Part shown: positions 53,870 to 64,000 of the stretch, one piece after another
Numbering within the stretch: position 1 is the first letter of the stretch
Layout: the number at the start of each line of letters is the position of its first letter
Assembly (NCBI GenBank): GCA_001662425.1
Contig: BDDC01000007.1
Location: 86,608-150,607 of the forward strand
DNA from: Chlamydomonas sphaeroides
Lineage: Eukaryota > Chlorophyta > Chlorophyceae > Chlamydomonadales > Chlamydomonadaceae
DNA length: 64,000 bases
Reading direction: 5' to 3'
Position numbers and translations under genes: made by a program
Notes under the pieces: generated by a model
What the model was told of the DNA's origin: nothing
What the model saw: only the letters and a program-made list of their open reading frames with translations
Database searches by the model: none

Positions 53870-56800
53870 GGTCGGCGGCGGTCCGTTCGCACCGCCGCCG
53901 TGCTCGGTGCTGGACTGGCTGGCGTCGTGCGGGCTGCCGTCGGGGCTGGTGCTGGCAGCGGTGCGGAGGGCGCTGACGGAAGGCACCGACGCGGATGCCG
54001 CCACCGGGCCGGTGGCTGGTCCTCTCCAGCTCACCGCCGCCGCCTCGACCGCCGTCGGCAGAGCTGCACCAGGGCCCTCTACCCGGGCGCCGCCTCAGGG
54101 CACTGACCCACGGGTCTGCTCCGCACACGCGCTGCTGGCGGCGCTCGTCATCCTGCTGCGGGAGCCGTACGGCCTCAGCGGCGCCGCGCTGGCGGCCATG
54201 TTGGCGGGCGGGGAGGGCGGCTCGGGGGCCGCTGGCGGCGGTGACGCCGCCGCCGGCTGGCGGCTGCCTGGTGCGCTGCTGGCGGCGGCGGCCGGCGGCG
54301 CGGTGGCGGCGCCGACGCTACGGAGCCTCCTTGCGCACGGGCTCAGCGGCCGGCTGGTGCTGCTGCTGCTGGAGCAGTCGGGTGCGTGCTTGCTTGGGCC
54401 GACGGGAAGGAGTGGTGGACAACCCGCCTCGGCCCCAGGGCAGGCGTGCTCGCTGCTTGTGGCATGCCCTCCATGCCCCCTGGCAGCACAGGCCCCTCAG
54501 CCGTGCCCCCCTCAGCTGTGCCCCCCTCAGCTGTGCCCCCCTCAGCTGTGCCCCCCTTGCGACCGCGGCGTCCCCCGCAGGCTCGCTGCCGGCCCGGCTG
54601 CTGGCCCCCTCGCCCGACCTGCAGAGGCTCCACCCCGCGCTGGCGGCGGCCATGCGGCCACAGAGCCGCAGAGCCGCAGCGCCGCCCCCGGCTCCTGCGC
54701 CGGCCTCAGCTGCGCCTGCGGGTGCGGGTGTTGCGGTCGGGGCCGCGGCGGCGGCGGCGGCGGCGGCAGGGACGCCGGAGGCCGCGGCGGCCGAGCGGCG
54801 GCTGGCGCTGGTGCGGGAGCTGCTGCAGGCGTGGCGGAAGGTGGGCGGCGGCCGGGGACCCTTTAATTGCCCGCCTTCGCTTGCGGCGGTCGTCCTTGAA
54901 CCCCGCTCACTTGCACCCCGTCCCTCCATGACCCTTGCTGCTGGGTCACTCCCCTGTCTGCACGCCCCGACGTAGCCCGTCGCTGTCAGCCCCTGACGCC
55001 CCGACCTCCGCCCCGCCCTCGCCCTTGCTGCTCGCCCTCACTGGCCCGCCTGCATAGCCTGTTGTAGTACCCAGCCGCTGCCCTTCTCCGTTTCCTCTCC
55101 GGCGCCCTGACCCCCTCCCGCCCCGCCCCCTCTGCGCAGGAGCGCTGGCGGCTGGCCTTCTGGGACGGCCTGCTGCGCCCCTGCGACCCCCTCACGGCCC
55201 GACTGAGGCAGCTCGTGCCGCCCTCACCCGCATCCACCGCCGCCGCCACCGCCGCCAGCCACCACAGCGCCGCCTACCCGCATCCCTTCCTCGGCCCCGG
55301 CCATGCCCTCCTGGCGGCTGGAGCCTGTGGCAGCAAGCAGCCAGCGCTGCCGGTGCTGCCCCTGGGGCGGAGCAACGCGGCAGACGCGCTGGCCGAGCAG
55401 CGCAGCGCGGAGCGGCGGCTGCTGGTCGTGTGGGCAGCGCCGCTGTGGCTGCCGCACCGCGCGCTCCTCGCGCTGGCCGGCTGGCTACTGCGGCGCCTGC
55501 TCAGCCGGGTGCTGGCGCTGCGGCAGGGCCAGCGGCGGCGCCACCACGACGCGGCCGCGCCGGCGGGCGGGGCTCCGCTGGCCGCGGCGGTGCACCCCTG
55601 GCTGGGTGTGGCCGCGGCGGCGGCGCCGTCGGCGGCGGCCTCGGCCGCTGCCTCGGCCCGCGCGGCGCGGCATGTTGTTGTGGAGGGGAGTGAGGGGGCC
55701 GGCGTGCAGACGGAGCCGGCGCTGGGGCACGCGGGCGCGGCGGCAGCCCACGGCGGCGCGCGGGGCGCGTGCTGCTGCTGCGGCGGCGCCGCCGTGGCAG
55801 GGGCCGCGGCGGGGCGGTGCGTGCAGGCCAAGGGGTCGGGACAGCGGCTTGTAGGTGCGCGCTCGGGCGCCGACGCGCCGGCCTGCTCGGTGCTGGCGGC
55901 GCTGGCGGCGGCTCGCGCGCCGCTGCAGCTGTACGGCACACCCGTGGCGCGAGCCGCGACGGAGGCCCAGTGGGGTGAGTGGGCGGCGCACGGGTGCTGT
56001 GGGGCAGGCGCCCTCTGCAGCTGCGACAGGCACTACTGAGCCGCCATGCAACATGCGAGCCTGCGCTGACGAGGGCCCCCGCTGCCCGCTGCCCCGCTGC
56101 CTGCTGCCTAGCCCTCTTCGGCCGCCCCCTGGCGGCGCTGCGCTGCGCCGAGGCCGCGCTGGCGCTGGCGCTGGCCGCCGCCGCCGTCGCGCCGCTGCTG
56201 TCGCCCGCCGGCCTGCGCCCCGTCGGCGCCGGTGCCGCCGCCGCGCTCGCTGGCGGCGGCGCCGCACTGTCCGTCCGCGCGCTCCCCTCCTCTGCCTCCG
56301 CCGCGGCCATTCTCCCAGGCGGCAGCGCCACGCAGCCACCTGCTGCCGCTGTGGCATCGCTCGTGCTGTCGCTGCTGCTCCTGCTGCTGGCGCTGGGGAC
56401 CGTTGCCGAGCAGGCCCTGCTGGCGTTCCGGCTGGGGCTGCGCCGCTGCGCCGCACAGCCGTCGTACTGGTGGGACCTGGCCGCCGGCGGCCTGCTGCCG
56501 GCGGCGCTGGCGGCGACGCTGGTGGCGTACCTGGCGGCGCCGCCGTCAGCGGACCCGGGCACCCGGCACCTCGCGTGCCTGGCGGCGGCGACGGTGCTGC
56601 TGCTGGCGGCGCGCGTGGCGGCGGCGGCGGCGCCTCTGAGCCGGGCCACTTGTGCGGCTGCGGACCGGCTGGCGCTGGTGGGGCGGCAACTCAGGTGTGT
56701 GTGTGCGTGAGGGAGGGCGCGACTTTGGCTGGGTGTGCGTCATGGCAGTGAGCGCGGTTGCGCTGGGGTCTGACTATGGCACGGAAACGGTCCTTGCGGT

Positions 56801-57886
56801 ATGTCGCCTTAGGCGCGGCCAGCTGCAACCTGACCCTGACCCTGACCCTGACCCTGACCCTGACCCTGACCCTGACCCTGACCCTGACCCTGACCCTGAC
56901 CCTGCAGGCCCTACCTGCTCCTGTTGCTGGCACTGGTAGCGCCCTTTGTGCTCGCGCTGGGGCTGCTGCTCGCCGCCGCCGGCCCGGGTGCCAACGCGGC
57001 CGCCGGCACCGGCGTCGGCGCCGTCGCGGCGCAGCTGGTCGGCGGCGGCGCTGCCGGCGGTGGCCTGCACTGGCCAGAGCTCTACGCTGACGTCATCGTC
57101 GCCGACGGCGCCGCCGCCGTACGGCAGCGCTCCTGGTACGACAGCGGCTTCGCGACCGCCGTCCTCAGCGTGTACGCCATCCTGGCGGCGGCGCTGCTGC
57201 TGTCGCTGGTGGCGGCGGCGGTGGCGGCGGCGCTGCGTCAGGCGCCGGCGGAGCGCGCAGCGCGGCTTGTGCGCCGGCGCGCGTGGGTGGTGGTGGCGGA
57301 GACCCAGCGGCTTGCCGCGCATGGGTCGTTGGGGCAGCTGGCGGCGGCGCTGGTGGCGGGCCCCTTCCTGCACAGCGCGGCGCCGATGGCGGGCCGGCGG
57401 CGGCTGGCGGCGGCGGCGGCCGAGGCGGCCGAGCCCGAGGCCATCTATGTCGGTCTGCCTTCCGAAGACGAGGACGAGGGCGAGAATGGGTTTGGGGCAT
57501 GGTATGGCCATGCGAGTGGGGCCCAAGGCGCGGGGCACGTCCGCAGCGGCGGCGGCGTCGCTGGCGATCGCTGGCGGCAGGCCGTCGTGGTGGCGTCGCC
57601 GCCGCTGCCGCCGTCGCCGCCGCTGAGCGTGCGCTTCGCGGATGAGGAGGGGCAGCGGCTGAGCACCGGCGGCGGCAGCGATGGATGCAGCGTTGGCGGT
57701 GCCGCCAGCCGCCACAGCTCCGGAGGTCGATCCAGCGGCGGCGGCGGCGGCGGCAGCAGGGGTGGCGGCGCCAGGGCGGCGGCATTGCCGTCGCGCAGCC
57801 GGCACCGGTCCTCGCGGCGGGCGCAGCCGCCGCTGGCACCTGCGGCCGCCGGCATGGCGTTCCTGCCTCCCGTGGGCGACCGGTAG
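45889..57886 (+). CDS. Giant ankyrin-repeat, multi-TM protein; possible TRP-like channel
   Basis: Twelve exons keep frame: 45889-49143, 49396-49602, 49899-50009, 50307-50795, 50890-51237, 51357-51479, 51625-52533, 52686-54381, 54581-54840, 55140-55974, 56112-56694, 56908-57886 (3,264 aa). Exon 1 alone is 1,085 residues of Ala/Ser/Pro/Gly-rich disorder. Exons 2-4 give ankyrin-type units (DGRTLLYAAAAGDVPL, TGFTPLHVALLTSNLPLLDV, TGWTGLHMALRGGDAASALR). A long helical or low-complexity middle follows. Exons 10-12 (about residues 2500-3110) hold at least six hydrophobic segments, for example SLVLSLLLLLLALGTVAEQA, YLLLLLALVAPFVLALGLLL and AVLSVYAILAAALLLSLVAA, the last two separated by a loop of about 65 residues. 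Ankyrin repeats followed by about six TM helices with a loop before the last resembles TRP channels. No selectivity filter was recognised, so a channel role is inference. The tail is Ser/Gly-rich and cytosolic. Confidence 0.78.
54496..54555 (+). repeat. 15-bp tandem repeat (CTCAGCTGTGCCCCC)x4 in an ankyrin-gene intron
   Basis: Four copies, the first with a T-to-C change, just before the acceptor of exon 9 (54580). Every unit contains CAG, so the intron offers several potential upstream acceptors. Confidence 0.9.
56829..56900 (+). repeat. (CCTGAC)12 hexamer repeat abutting an acceptor
   Basis: Twelve perfect hexamers end 7 nt before exon 12 (CCTGCAG at 56901-56907). Each unit contains CTGAC, a fair match to a branch-point consensus, so the array supplies both polypyrimidine tract and many candidate branch points. 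Confidence 0.95.
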
Positions 57887-58540
57887 GCAAGGGGCGCCGT
57901 CTCAGGAACTGGTGATGGCATGGAGCCGGCTGTGACGCCCAGCCTGCAGGCACGCTCGTTGGGAGCGTCGTAGCAGGGTCGTCCTGGCATGCGCTTGGAG
58001 GGCAGGCTGTGCCTGGGCTATTGCATGCGCAGGGATCGCATGCTCGACGACGTCGCATAACATTGTCGGGGCTTAATTTCGCAGATGGCCCCAGGTTCCG
58101 AGTTGCAGTGCTGTTTGTCTTGGTCACAGCGGTGGCGTCGGGTAGTACGTATGTGTGTAGGCATCTGTAGGCGAGCGCGCTGAGCAGCGAGGTAGGTAGG
58201 GGCTAGGTCATGTGTTGCAGGTCATGCATTGCCCACCTCGATTGTAGACGTGATCAAGTAGTAGTGTGCATGATGTCCGTTGGTGTACTTGCCAGGTGCT
58301 GTGAGCGGTGCGATGTGGTTTACGCGCGCAGGATGACGCTGTCATGCAATGTGTGGCATGGGGCGCGCGCGGCGGCACACAACTGCGCTCGAACCTCTTC
58401 ATCTCCCTGGATCCGCGTTGCGCCTCTTGCTCTTCTTCCCTAGCTTCCTTAACTCCCCACCGGTGCTCTTTTTTATCGTCGCGGTTTGCGGGCCAGCTGA
58501 TAATAATGGGCGGTAGCTCGTCGTTTTCCGTGCCTCAAGC

Positions 58541-58545
58541 TGTAA
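58541..58545 (+). terminator. Candidate poly(A) signal (TGTAA) for the ankyrin gene
   Basis: TGTAA 655 nt after the stop at 57886. It lies just past an AT-richer patch (58470-58510). Confidence 0.4.
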
Positions 58546-58631
58546 ACCGCGTCCGCTGCTCCGCCGTCATGCTACCACACCCGCACTGCCCCCTGGGAGG
58601 TGTCGAGGCCGCATGGCGGATCGAGGGCTAC

Positions 58632-58636
58632 TTACA
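58632..58636 (-). terminator. Candidate poly(A) signal (TGTAA) for CLPB
   Basis: Minus-strand TGTAA about 457 nt past the CLPB stop codon. Confidence 0.4.
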
Positions 58637-59092
58637 GTTGCAGGCGGGGCAGAGGGCCGCGCCCGCACACAAAGCCGCTCACCACCAGGCCTGCCAATCC
58701 GTCAGTCTCCTTTAGCCCCGGCAGCGCCGTCGCAGCCACGCGGCTCGATCGGCGGCAACCATGAAACCAACGAACACCGCACGTATGCGTCCGCTGTGCA
58801 TTGCAACAGCAACTCCGTCAACGCGTCAAAGCACTCCGGGCGTCTCCCTGTGACCCCCCCCCGGCGGCTACTGAAGCACGTCAGCGCCGATGGCCTGGGC
58901 AGCAGCACACCTGGCGCGGTGCCACCAGGCCCCTTCACCCACCACACAGCCCCCCAACATGCTTTGCGTCGGCGCATATGCCTCTGTGTAGCAATGCACG
59001 TACGCAGCATCCGCCCCACCCCACCGCCCACAACCCCTCACAAGCGCCCCCGGTCCCGGCCCCCGAGCCCACTCCGCCGCCGTCCTCCCTCA

Positions 59093-62000
59093 TCACTGCC
59101 GCGCGCGCCCCGACGCCGCCGCGAACGCGCCCGCCCCCGCGCCGTTGCCGCCGCTCAGCCGCGGGCCGTGCCGCAGCACCAGCCCTCCCATGGCCTCGTC
59201 CACCTCCACCACAATGGTGTCGTCCTCGCTGAAGTCGCCGCGCAGCAGCGCCTTGGCGATCGCTGTCTCCAGCTCGCGCTGTACGGCGCGCTTCACGGGG
59301 CGGGCGCCGTACACCGGGTCGTACCCGGAGCGCGTCAGGAACTGCACGGCCGCGTCGGAGAGCTGCAGGCCGATCTTCTTGTCCGCGAGTCGCGCAGCGA
59401 CGCGCTTGGCCTGAGGGAGGGGAGCGAAAGTAGGCGTGTTGAGAGTTGGGAGCACTGTACGGTACTCGATGTGTTGGGAGCTAGCTAGCCAGAGCGCCGA
59501 CAACCGGCTCGTATGTTGGAGCGCTAGCAAGCAGAGCTGGGTGTCGGCGTGCCGCCATCGGAGCTACTAGCTGCTTGCACGGCAAGCGCAGCACAGTGTG
59601 CCGACACCCGGGCCCCTGACACTGACGAGCCACAGTTGCTTGCAAGCGCCCCAGGCATGCTGCAGCTGCCTATGTGGGCCCAAAGGGCCGAACGCGAGTG
59701 CGGCGGGCCGCACCTGCTGCCGCACGATCTCCGCGATCTGCTCGGAGCGCAGCGGGTCAAAGATGATGAACTCGTCGATGCGGTTCACGAACTCGGGCCG
59801 GAAGTGCGTGCGGACCTGTGGGTTGTGGGTTGTGGGTTGAGGGTCAGGGCGGAGGCAGAGTTGGGGCGACGATAGTGCGCCGACGCGGCGCCAGGGCGCA
59901 CGTGGCGGTGCCACCGAGCACCTAGCTCGAGCACGAGCATGGACCACCACCACCGGGCGTTGCAGCACACGGCCCTGGCGCCCGTGTGCGGCTGCCTCCT
60001 CCGCCGCACCTGGCTCATGACGAGGCTCTTGATGGCGCTGCGCGCTGCAGCCGCGTCGTCGGACTCCATGGCGCTGGCCATCTCGAGGATGTTGGCGGAG
60101 CCCAGGTTGGATGTGAGGATGATGATGGCGTTCTTGAACGACACCACGCGGCCCTGGGGGTGGCGCAGTGGGTTGCAGGGGAAAGAGAAGACCGTTGCGG
60201 TTCCACGACCAGGTGACAGAGCTTGCCGAACACGGCCCCATCTCACACCGCCACCGACCCGACCCCGCCCTCCTGCCCACCTGCGAGTCGGTGACGCGGC
60301 CGTCGTCCAGGATCTGCAGCAGCACATTGAACACGTCGCCGTGGGCCTGCAGGGTTGGGGGAGGGAAGGGAAGAGGTGGTAGGCGGGCGGGAGGCGGGCG
60401 GGAGGGCGGCAGACGGGCCAAGGAGGTGGCACAAGAGCATCGCCGCGGCGGCGCAGCAGGCCGGAGCCAGCGCCGCAAGTGCTTGGGCGCATTGCGCATG
60501 CAGCACTGGCGCTGGCGGCCTCGGGTCCTCACCTTCTCGACCTCGTCGAACAGGATGACGGCGTAGGGCCGCCGCCGCACCGCCTCCGTCAGCTGGCCGC
60601 CCTCGTCGTAGCCCACGTAGCCTGGAGGGGTGGGAGGGGAGCGGAGTGGAGTGGGCTGGAGAAGGCACGGAAAGGTCGAATGAGGGCGGGCGGGCGGAAA
60701 GCAACACAACCTGTAACCAACCCGAGCACCCCGCATCTCCACCTCACACCCTCGGCACCCTGACCGCCGGCCCTGCCGCAAGTCTCAGCAGGGGGCGCCT
60801 TTCGCTCCATGAATTCGCGCACATCTCGTCATATACATCATAGATGGTGATCGAATCTACACCACCATTGACAGCCTCACCGGGCGGCGCGCCGATGAGC
60901 CTGCTGACGCTGTGCTTCTCCATGTACTCGCTCATGTCGAGGCGAACCATGGCCTCTTCCGTGTTGAACAGGAACTGCGCCAGCGTCTTGGCCAGCTCCG
61001 TCTTGCCCACACCTAGCGAAGGCGACAGCGCACGGCACGGGAGGTCAGCAGCGCACGCAGGCGGGCAGATGAGTGGGCAGGTGGGCAGATTAGCACATCG
61101 CGCGGGCCTTGTGCGGCTGCGCGAGGCCTTCCCACAGCACCTTACCGCAAGCAAGCAAGCACACAACGGTGGCATAACACAGCCGAGACCCCCAACCCCG
61201 TCCCAACCACTCGTCCCCACCTCTACCCCCCGCACACACGCACCCACCCGTGGGTCCCAGGAACATGAAGGAGGCGATGGGGCGGTTGGGGTCGGACAGC
61301 CCCGCGCGCGAGCGCTGGATGGCGTCCGCCACCGCCGCGACCGCCTCGTCCTGTCCGATGACGCGGTTGTGCAGCTCGTCCGCCAGGTGCAGCAGCTTCT
61401 CGCGCTCCGACTCCACCAGCTTGGACACGGGGATACCTGGGCGGCGGGAGGGCGGGTGTGGGTCGGGAAGCGATGAAGATGCGTGTTGGGTGTTGAGCCC
61501 CGTCGCCTCGGGAGGCCGCCCAGCTGTCTCTTCTTCAAGTAAACCTTGATGCCATGGAACGCTCGCCACACATACCTACTGTTGAACACACCGACTACAC
61601 ATGCCCATGCGCTTGCGCTCACCGGTCCACTTGGAGATGATCTCGGCGATATCGGACTCGGTGACCTCCTCCTTGAGCAGCTTGCTGCCGCCCGCCGCCG
61701 CCTTGCGCGCCAGGCCCTCCTCCGCGTTCTTGAGCTGCGACTGCAGCGCCATCAGCGTGCCGTACTTGAGCTCCGCGGCCCTTTCAAAGGCGAGAAAGGG
61801 GAGGGGAAGGTGTGGGGGAGTGGGAGAGGGGAGGGGAGTCAGGCACGGGGTTGCCAGGGCTGGCGGTGGGAGGGGTGGCTGTCTTCACAAACAGGGGTGG
61901 CTGTCTTCACAGACAGGGATGGCTGTGCGTGGTCTGCGCTGCCAGGCATCGCGATCGCTTGTGTGCCATGCGTGTGTCTCGTCGCGGCTGCTGGTGTGGC

Positions 62001-63507
62001 GCTCCTCGCACCTGTTGAGGTCGTAGTCGCGCTCCGCCTGCGCCACCTCCAGGTTGACGCGCTCCATCTCCTCCTTGAGGTCCTGCAGCGGCGAGAAGCG
62101 GACAGCGCCAAAAGCAGGCGCAACAGCACAGCTAGAGCGCCGCGGCCTCGAGGCACCCCGCCCAACACCAAGCCGGCCCCAGGCTCCTGTACACCTCTCC
62201 TATTCCAGCCCACCCCATGCCCCATCCCCATCCCCATGCCCATCCCAGCTGCTCCCTCGCACCTTGACCCGCTCCATGTCTGCCTTCTCGCGCTGCCAGG
62301 TGTCGTTGATGACGCGCTGCTCGTCTTTGAGCCGCGCCAGCTCAGCGTCCAGGCTGGCTAGGCGAGCCGCGGCGCCGCGGTCCGAGCTGGCGGCCTGCAG
62401 GGAGGGCGGGCAGGGGGCGGGCAGGAGGTCGGGGGCAGGGTAGCGGTCAGCCCTGGCAAGTTTCGGCGCGCATGGGGTCCGAGCCCTGCAACCCTCCTTT
62501 CCCTCCTCGCCCACGGTGAGCACCCTGGAAACGCCGTCGTCCTGCGCGCCCTGTTTGCCTCCCTCCAAAGAACCCTCCCTTTCTCTTATTGTCCCTTCCT
62601 TTGCCTGTTCCCTTGCCCACAGCCCTCCTCACCTTGCCCAGGCTGAGCCGCTCCATCTCCAGCTGCAGCACCTTGCGGTCGATCTCGTCCAGCGCCAGCG
62701 GCTTACTGGTGATCTCCATCTTGAGCTTGGCCGCGGCCTCGTCCACCAGGTCAATGGCCTGGGCAGGGCAGGCAGGGTGGGGTTGAGGCGACAGAAGGCA
62801 GGTACACGAGGGAGACCAGACCAACCAGCGCCAAGCCCGAGGGTCCACCTCGGCCCGCAGCCTCCCTGGGCGCTCCTACTGCGCACTCGGCCTTACCCAA
62901 CCCCAGCCACATTTATACACATCGTTTTAATACCCTCGCTAGATTGCTATATCGCTATACAGGAGGGTCCTCCTCGCCCCATGCCGGCATATCGCAGCCT
63001 CCCTGGGCTCTCCTACTGAGCGCACGGCCCACGGCCCAACCCAACCCCAACCACACACGCGCGGAGAGCGCGCACGGGCCGTGGCGCCGCCGCCCGCACC
63101 TTGTCGGGCAGGAAGCGGTCGGCGATGTACCGGTCGCTCAGCACCGCCGCCTCCACCAGCGCCGAGTCGCTGATGCGCACGCCGTGGTGCACCTCGTAGC
63201 GCTCGCGCAGGCCGCGCAGGATGGACACCGTCTGCGCCACGCTGGGCTGGTCCACGTACACCTGAGGAGGGGCGGCAGGGAGGCAGGGAGCGGATGGGAG
63301 GGGAGGGCGGCGAGGGGTGACGTTCAGCAGCGCCGTTGGCGGAGGCGAGCGGGTTGCCTATCGCCGCGCCGCCTCCCGTTCCCTGCAGGCCAGCGCGGGC
63401 GCCGTGACCCCGGCCAACCAGCCGCCTGACCCCCTCGCGGCCGGCGCACCTGCTGGAAGCGGCGCTCCAGGGCGGGGTCCTTCTCGATGTGCTTGCGGTA
63501 CTCGTCC

Positions 63508-63542
<35 letters not shown>

Positions 63543-63871
63543 CGACAGCATGGGCTTGAGCAGGTTGGACGCGTCCATGGCGCCCTGGGCATGAGGGGCA
63601 GGCGGCGAGCAGTGGTGTGAGGCGGTGGGCTGTTGGTGGTGTGTGTCGATGGGGCCTCAGGCCATGGCGCTGTCACGGCGGGGCTGACCAGCGCCGCTTC
63701 CTCACCTCCCTCGAACCCCCTAGACCCTTAGCAGATGCGTTGCAAGGTGCAATGCAAGTTGCAAACCGCCACAACCGCTCTCACCCCGGTGGCCCCCGCG
63801 CCCACGATGGTGTGGATCTCGTCAATGAACAGCACAATGCCGCCCGCGCTGTCCGTTACCTCCTTGATCAC
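59093..63871 (-). CDS. CLPB: ClpB/Hsp100 protein disaggregase, C-terminal two thirds (5' end beyond the window)
   Basis: Fourteen visible exons in transcript order: 63785-63871, 63450-63584, 63100-63261, 62633-62758, 62263-62394, 62012-62082, 61623-61780, 61248-61436, 60881-61012, 60533-60621, 60281-60346, 60010-60153, 59714-59815, 59093-59410 (636 aa, all in frame). The first visible exon holds the NBD1 Walker B (GGIVLFIDEIHTIVGAG). Next come RCIGATTLDEYRKHIEKDP and the ALERRFQQ arginine finger, the coiled-coil middle domain (KLKMEITSKP through KEEMERVNLEVAQAERD), NBD2 Walker A GPTGVGKTELA, pore loop GAPPGYVGYDEGG, Walker B AVILFDEVEK and sensor 1 ILTSNLGSANIL. The AAA+ hexamer threads aggregated proteins with Hsp70. 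NTEEAMVRLDMSEYMEKH leans toward organellar (plastid or mitochondrial) ClpB rather than cytosolic Hsp101, but the targeting N-terminus and NBD1 Walker A are off the right edge. Confidence 0.96.
62862..63060. repeat. Partial direct duplication within CLPB intron (62759-63099)
   Basis: A segment GCAGCCTCCCTGGGCGCTCC...CCCAACCCCAGCCAC at about 62860-62912 recurs with small changes at about 62994-63053. An AT-rich tract (ATTTATACACATCG... to CTATATCGCTATAC, about 62910-62960) lies between the copies. Confidence 0.65.
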
Positions 63872-64000
63872 CTGCGGGTGGGGCGGGAGGGCCGGGGGAC
63901 GACAGATGTGTAGAAGCGGCGGCGGGGGCCAAGGGATCGCGCCCGCCACTCTCCGCCCGCTCCTCGCTCGCTCCACGGATGTTCACCCGCCCCCCCGTCC

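Larger units (their letters stand above)
57887..59092. other. Convergent 3' flanks of the ankyrin gene and CLPB
   Basis: 1.2 kb with no supported exon. It holds both 3' UTRs, with a plus-strand TGTAA at 58541 and a minus-strand TGTAA at 58636-58632. The two transcripts would end within about 100 nt of each other, possibly overlapping. Confidence 0.6.

Noticed and set aside
56829..56900. Interstitial telomere
   Set aside because: CCTGAC differs from known algal and plant telomere units (TTTTAGGG, TTTAGGG), and the array sits precisely at a splice acceptor inside a gene.

Overview
The window is nuclear DNA from a very GC-rich green alga, most likely of the Chlorophyceae. The evidence is multi-exon genes with many short introns (mostly about 70-400 nt) bearing GT-AG borders, strong G/C bias at third codon positions, long Ala/Gly/Pro-rich disordered segments, algal-type TGTAA motifs downstream of several stop codons, a plant-type (Asp-rich, Mg-class) delta-aminolevulinate dehydratase with a transit-like leader, and a plastid-type DnaJ zinc-finger protein. 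Exon models were built by hand from reading frame, splice borders and phase. Every junction quoted for the nine complete or near-complete models keeps frame. Two assembly gaps (runs of N) lie inside introns.

Layout. 1-1325 (-): 5' half of a probable SEC24-type COPII coat gene, running off the left edge. 2162-10696 (+): an 18-exon class III nucleotide cyclase with guanylyl-type substrate residues, a PAS-like region and a predicted doubly acylated N-terminus. 10697-14507: gene-free, with a TGCG microsatellite. 14508-19781 (-): homogentisate 1,2-dioxygenase, 14 exons. 20189-21200 (+): a small, probably plastid, membrane-anchored DnaJ-type zinc-finger protein. 21201-27942: accessory island without a housekeeping gene. 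It holds a relic of a CRESS-virus-like Rep helicase and pieces of a TnpB/Fanzor-like transposon protein, plus a coiled-coil open frame. 27943-32341 (-): a 15-repeat LRR protein whose exons match repeat units. 33034-35813 (-): ALAD (tetrapyrrole synthesis). 36201-42319 (-): a TAPT1/POD1-family membrane protein. 42551-45421 (-): an SLC25 mitochondrial carrier. 45889-57886 (+): a giant (about 3,264-residue) ankyrin/multi-TM protein that may be a TRP-like channel. 59093 to the right edge (-): the C-terminal two thirds of a ClpB/Hsp100 disaggregase.

The genes do not form an operon or an obvious pathway. Three pairs are head-to-head over 0.4-0.85 kb (SEC24-like/cyclase, HGD/DnaJ-type, carrier/ankyrin) and may share bidirectional promoters. 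The ankyrin gene and ClpB converge, with candidate poly(A) signals about 90 nt apart. The most unusual part is the 22.5-26.7 kb island. Other points of interest are the cyclase's chemistry and splice-site duplication, the modular LRR gene, two GC-AG introns, and the giant ankyrin membrane protein. Homology statements come from recognised motifs, not from database searches.
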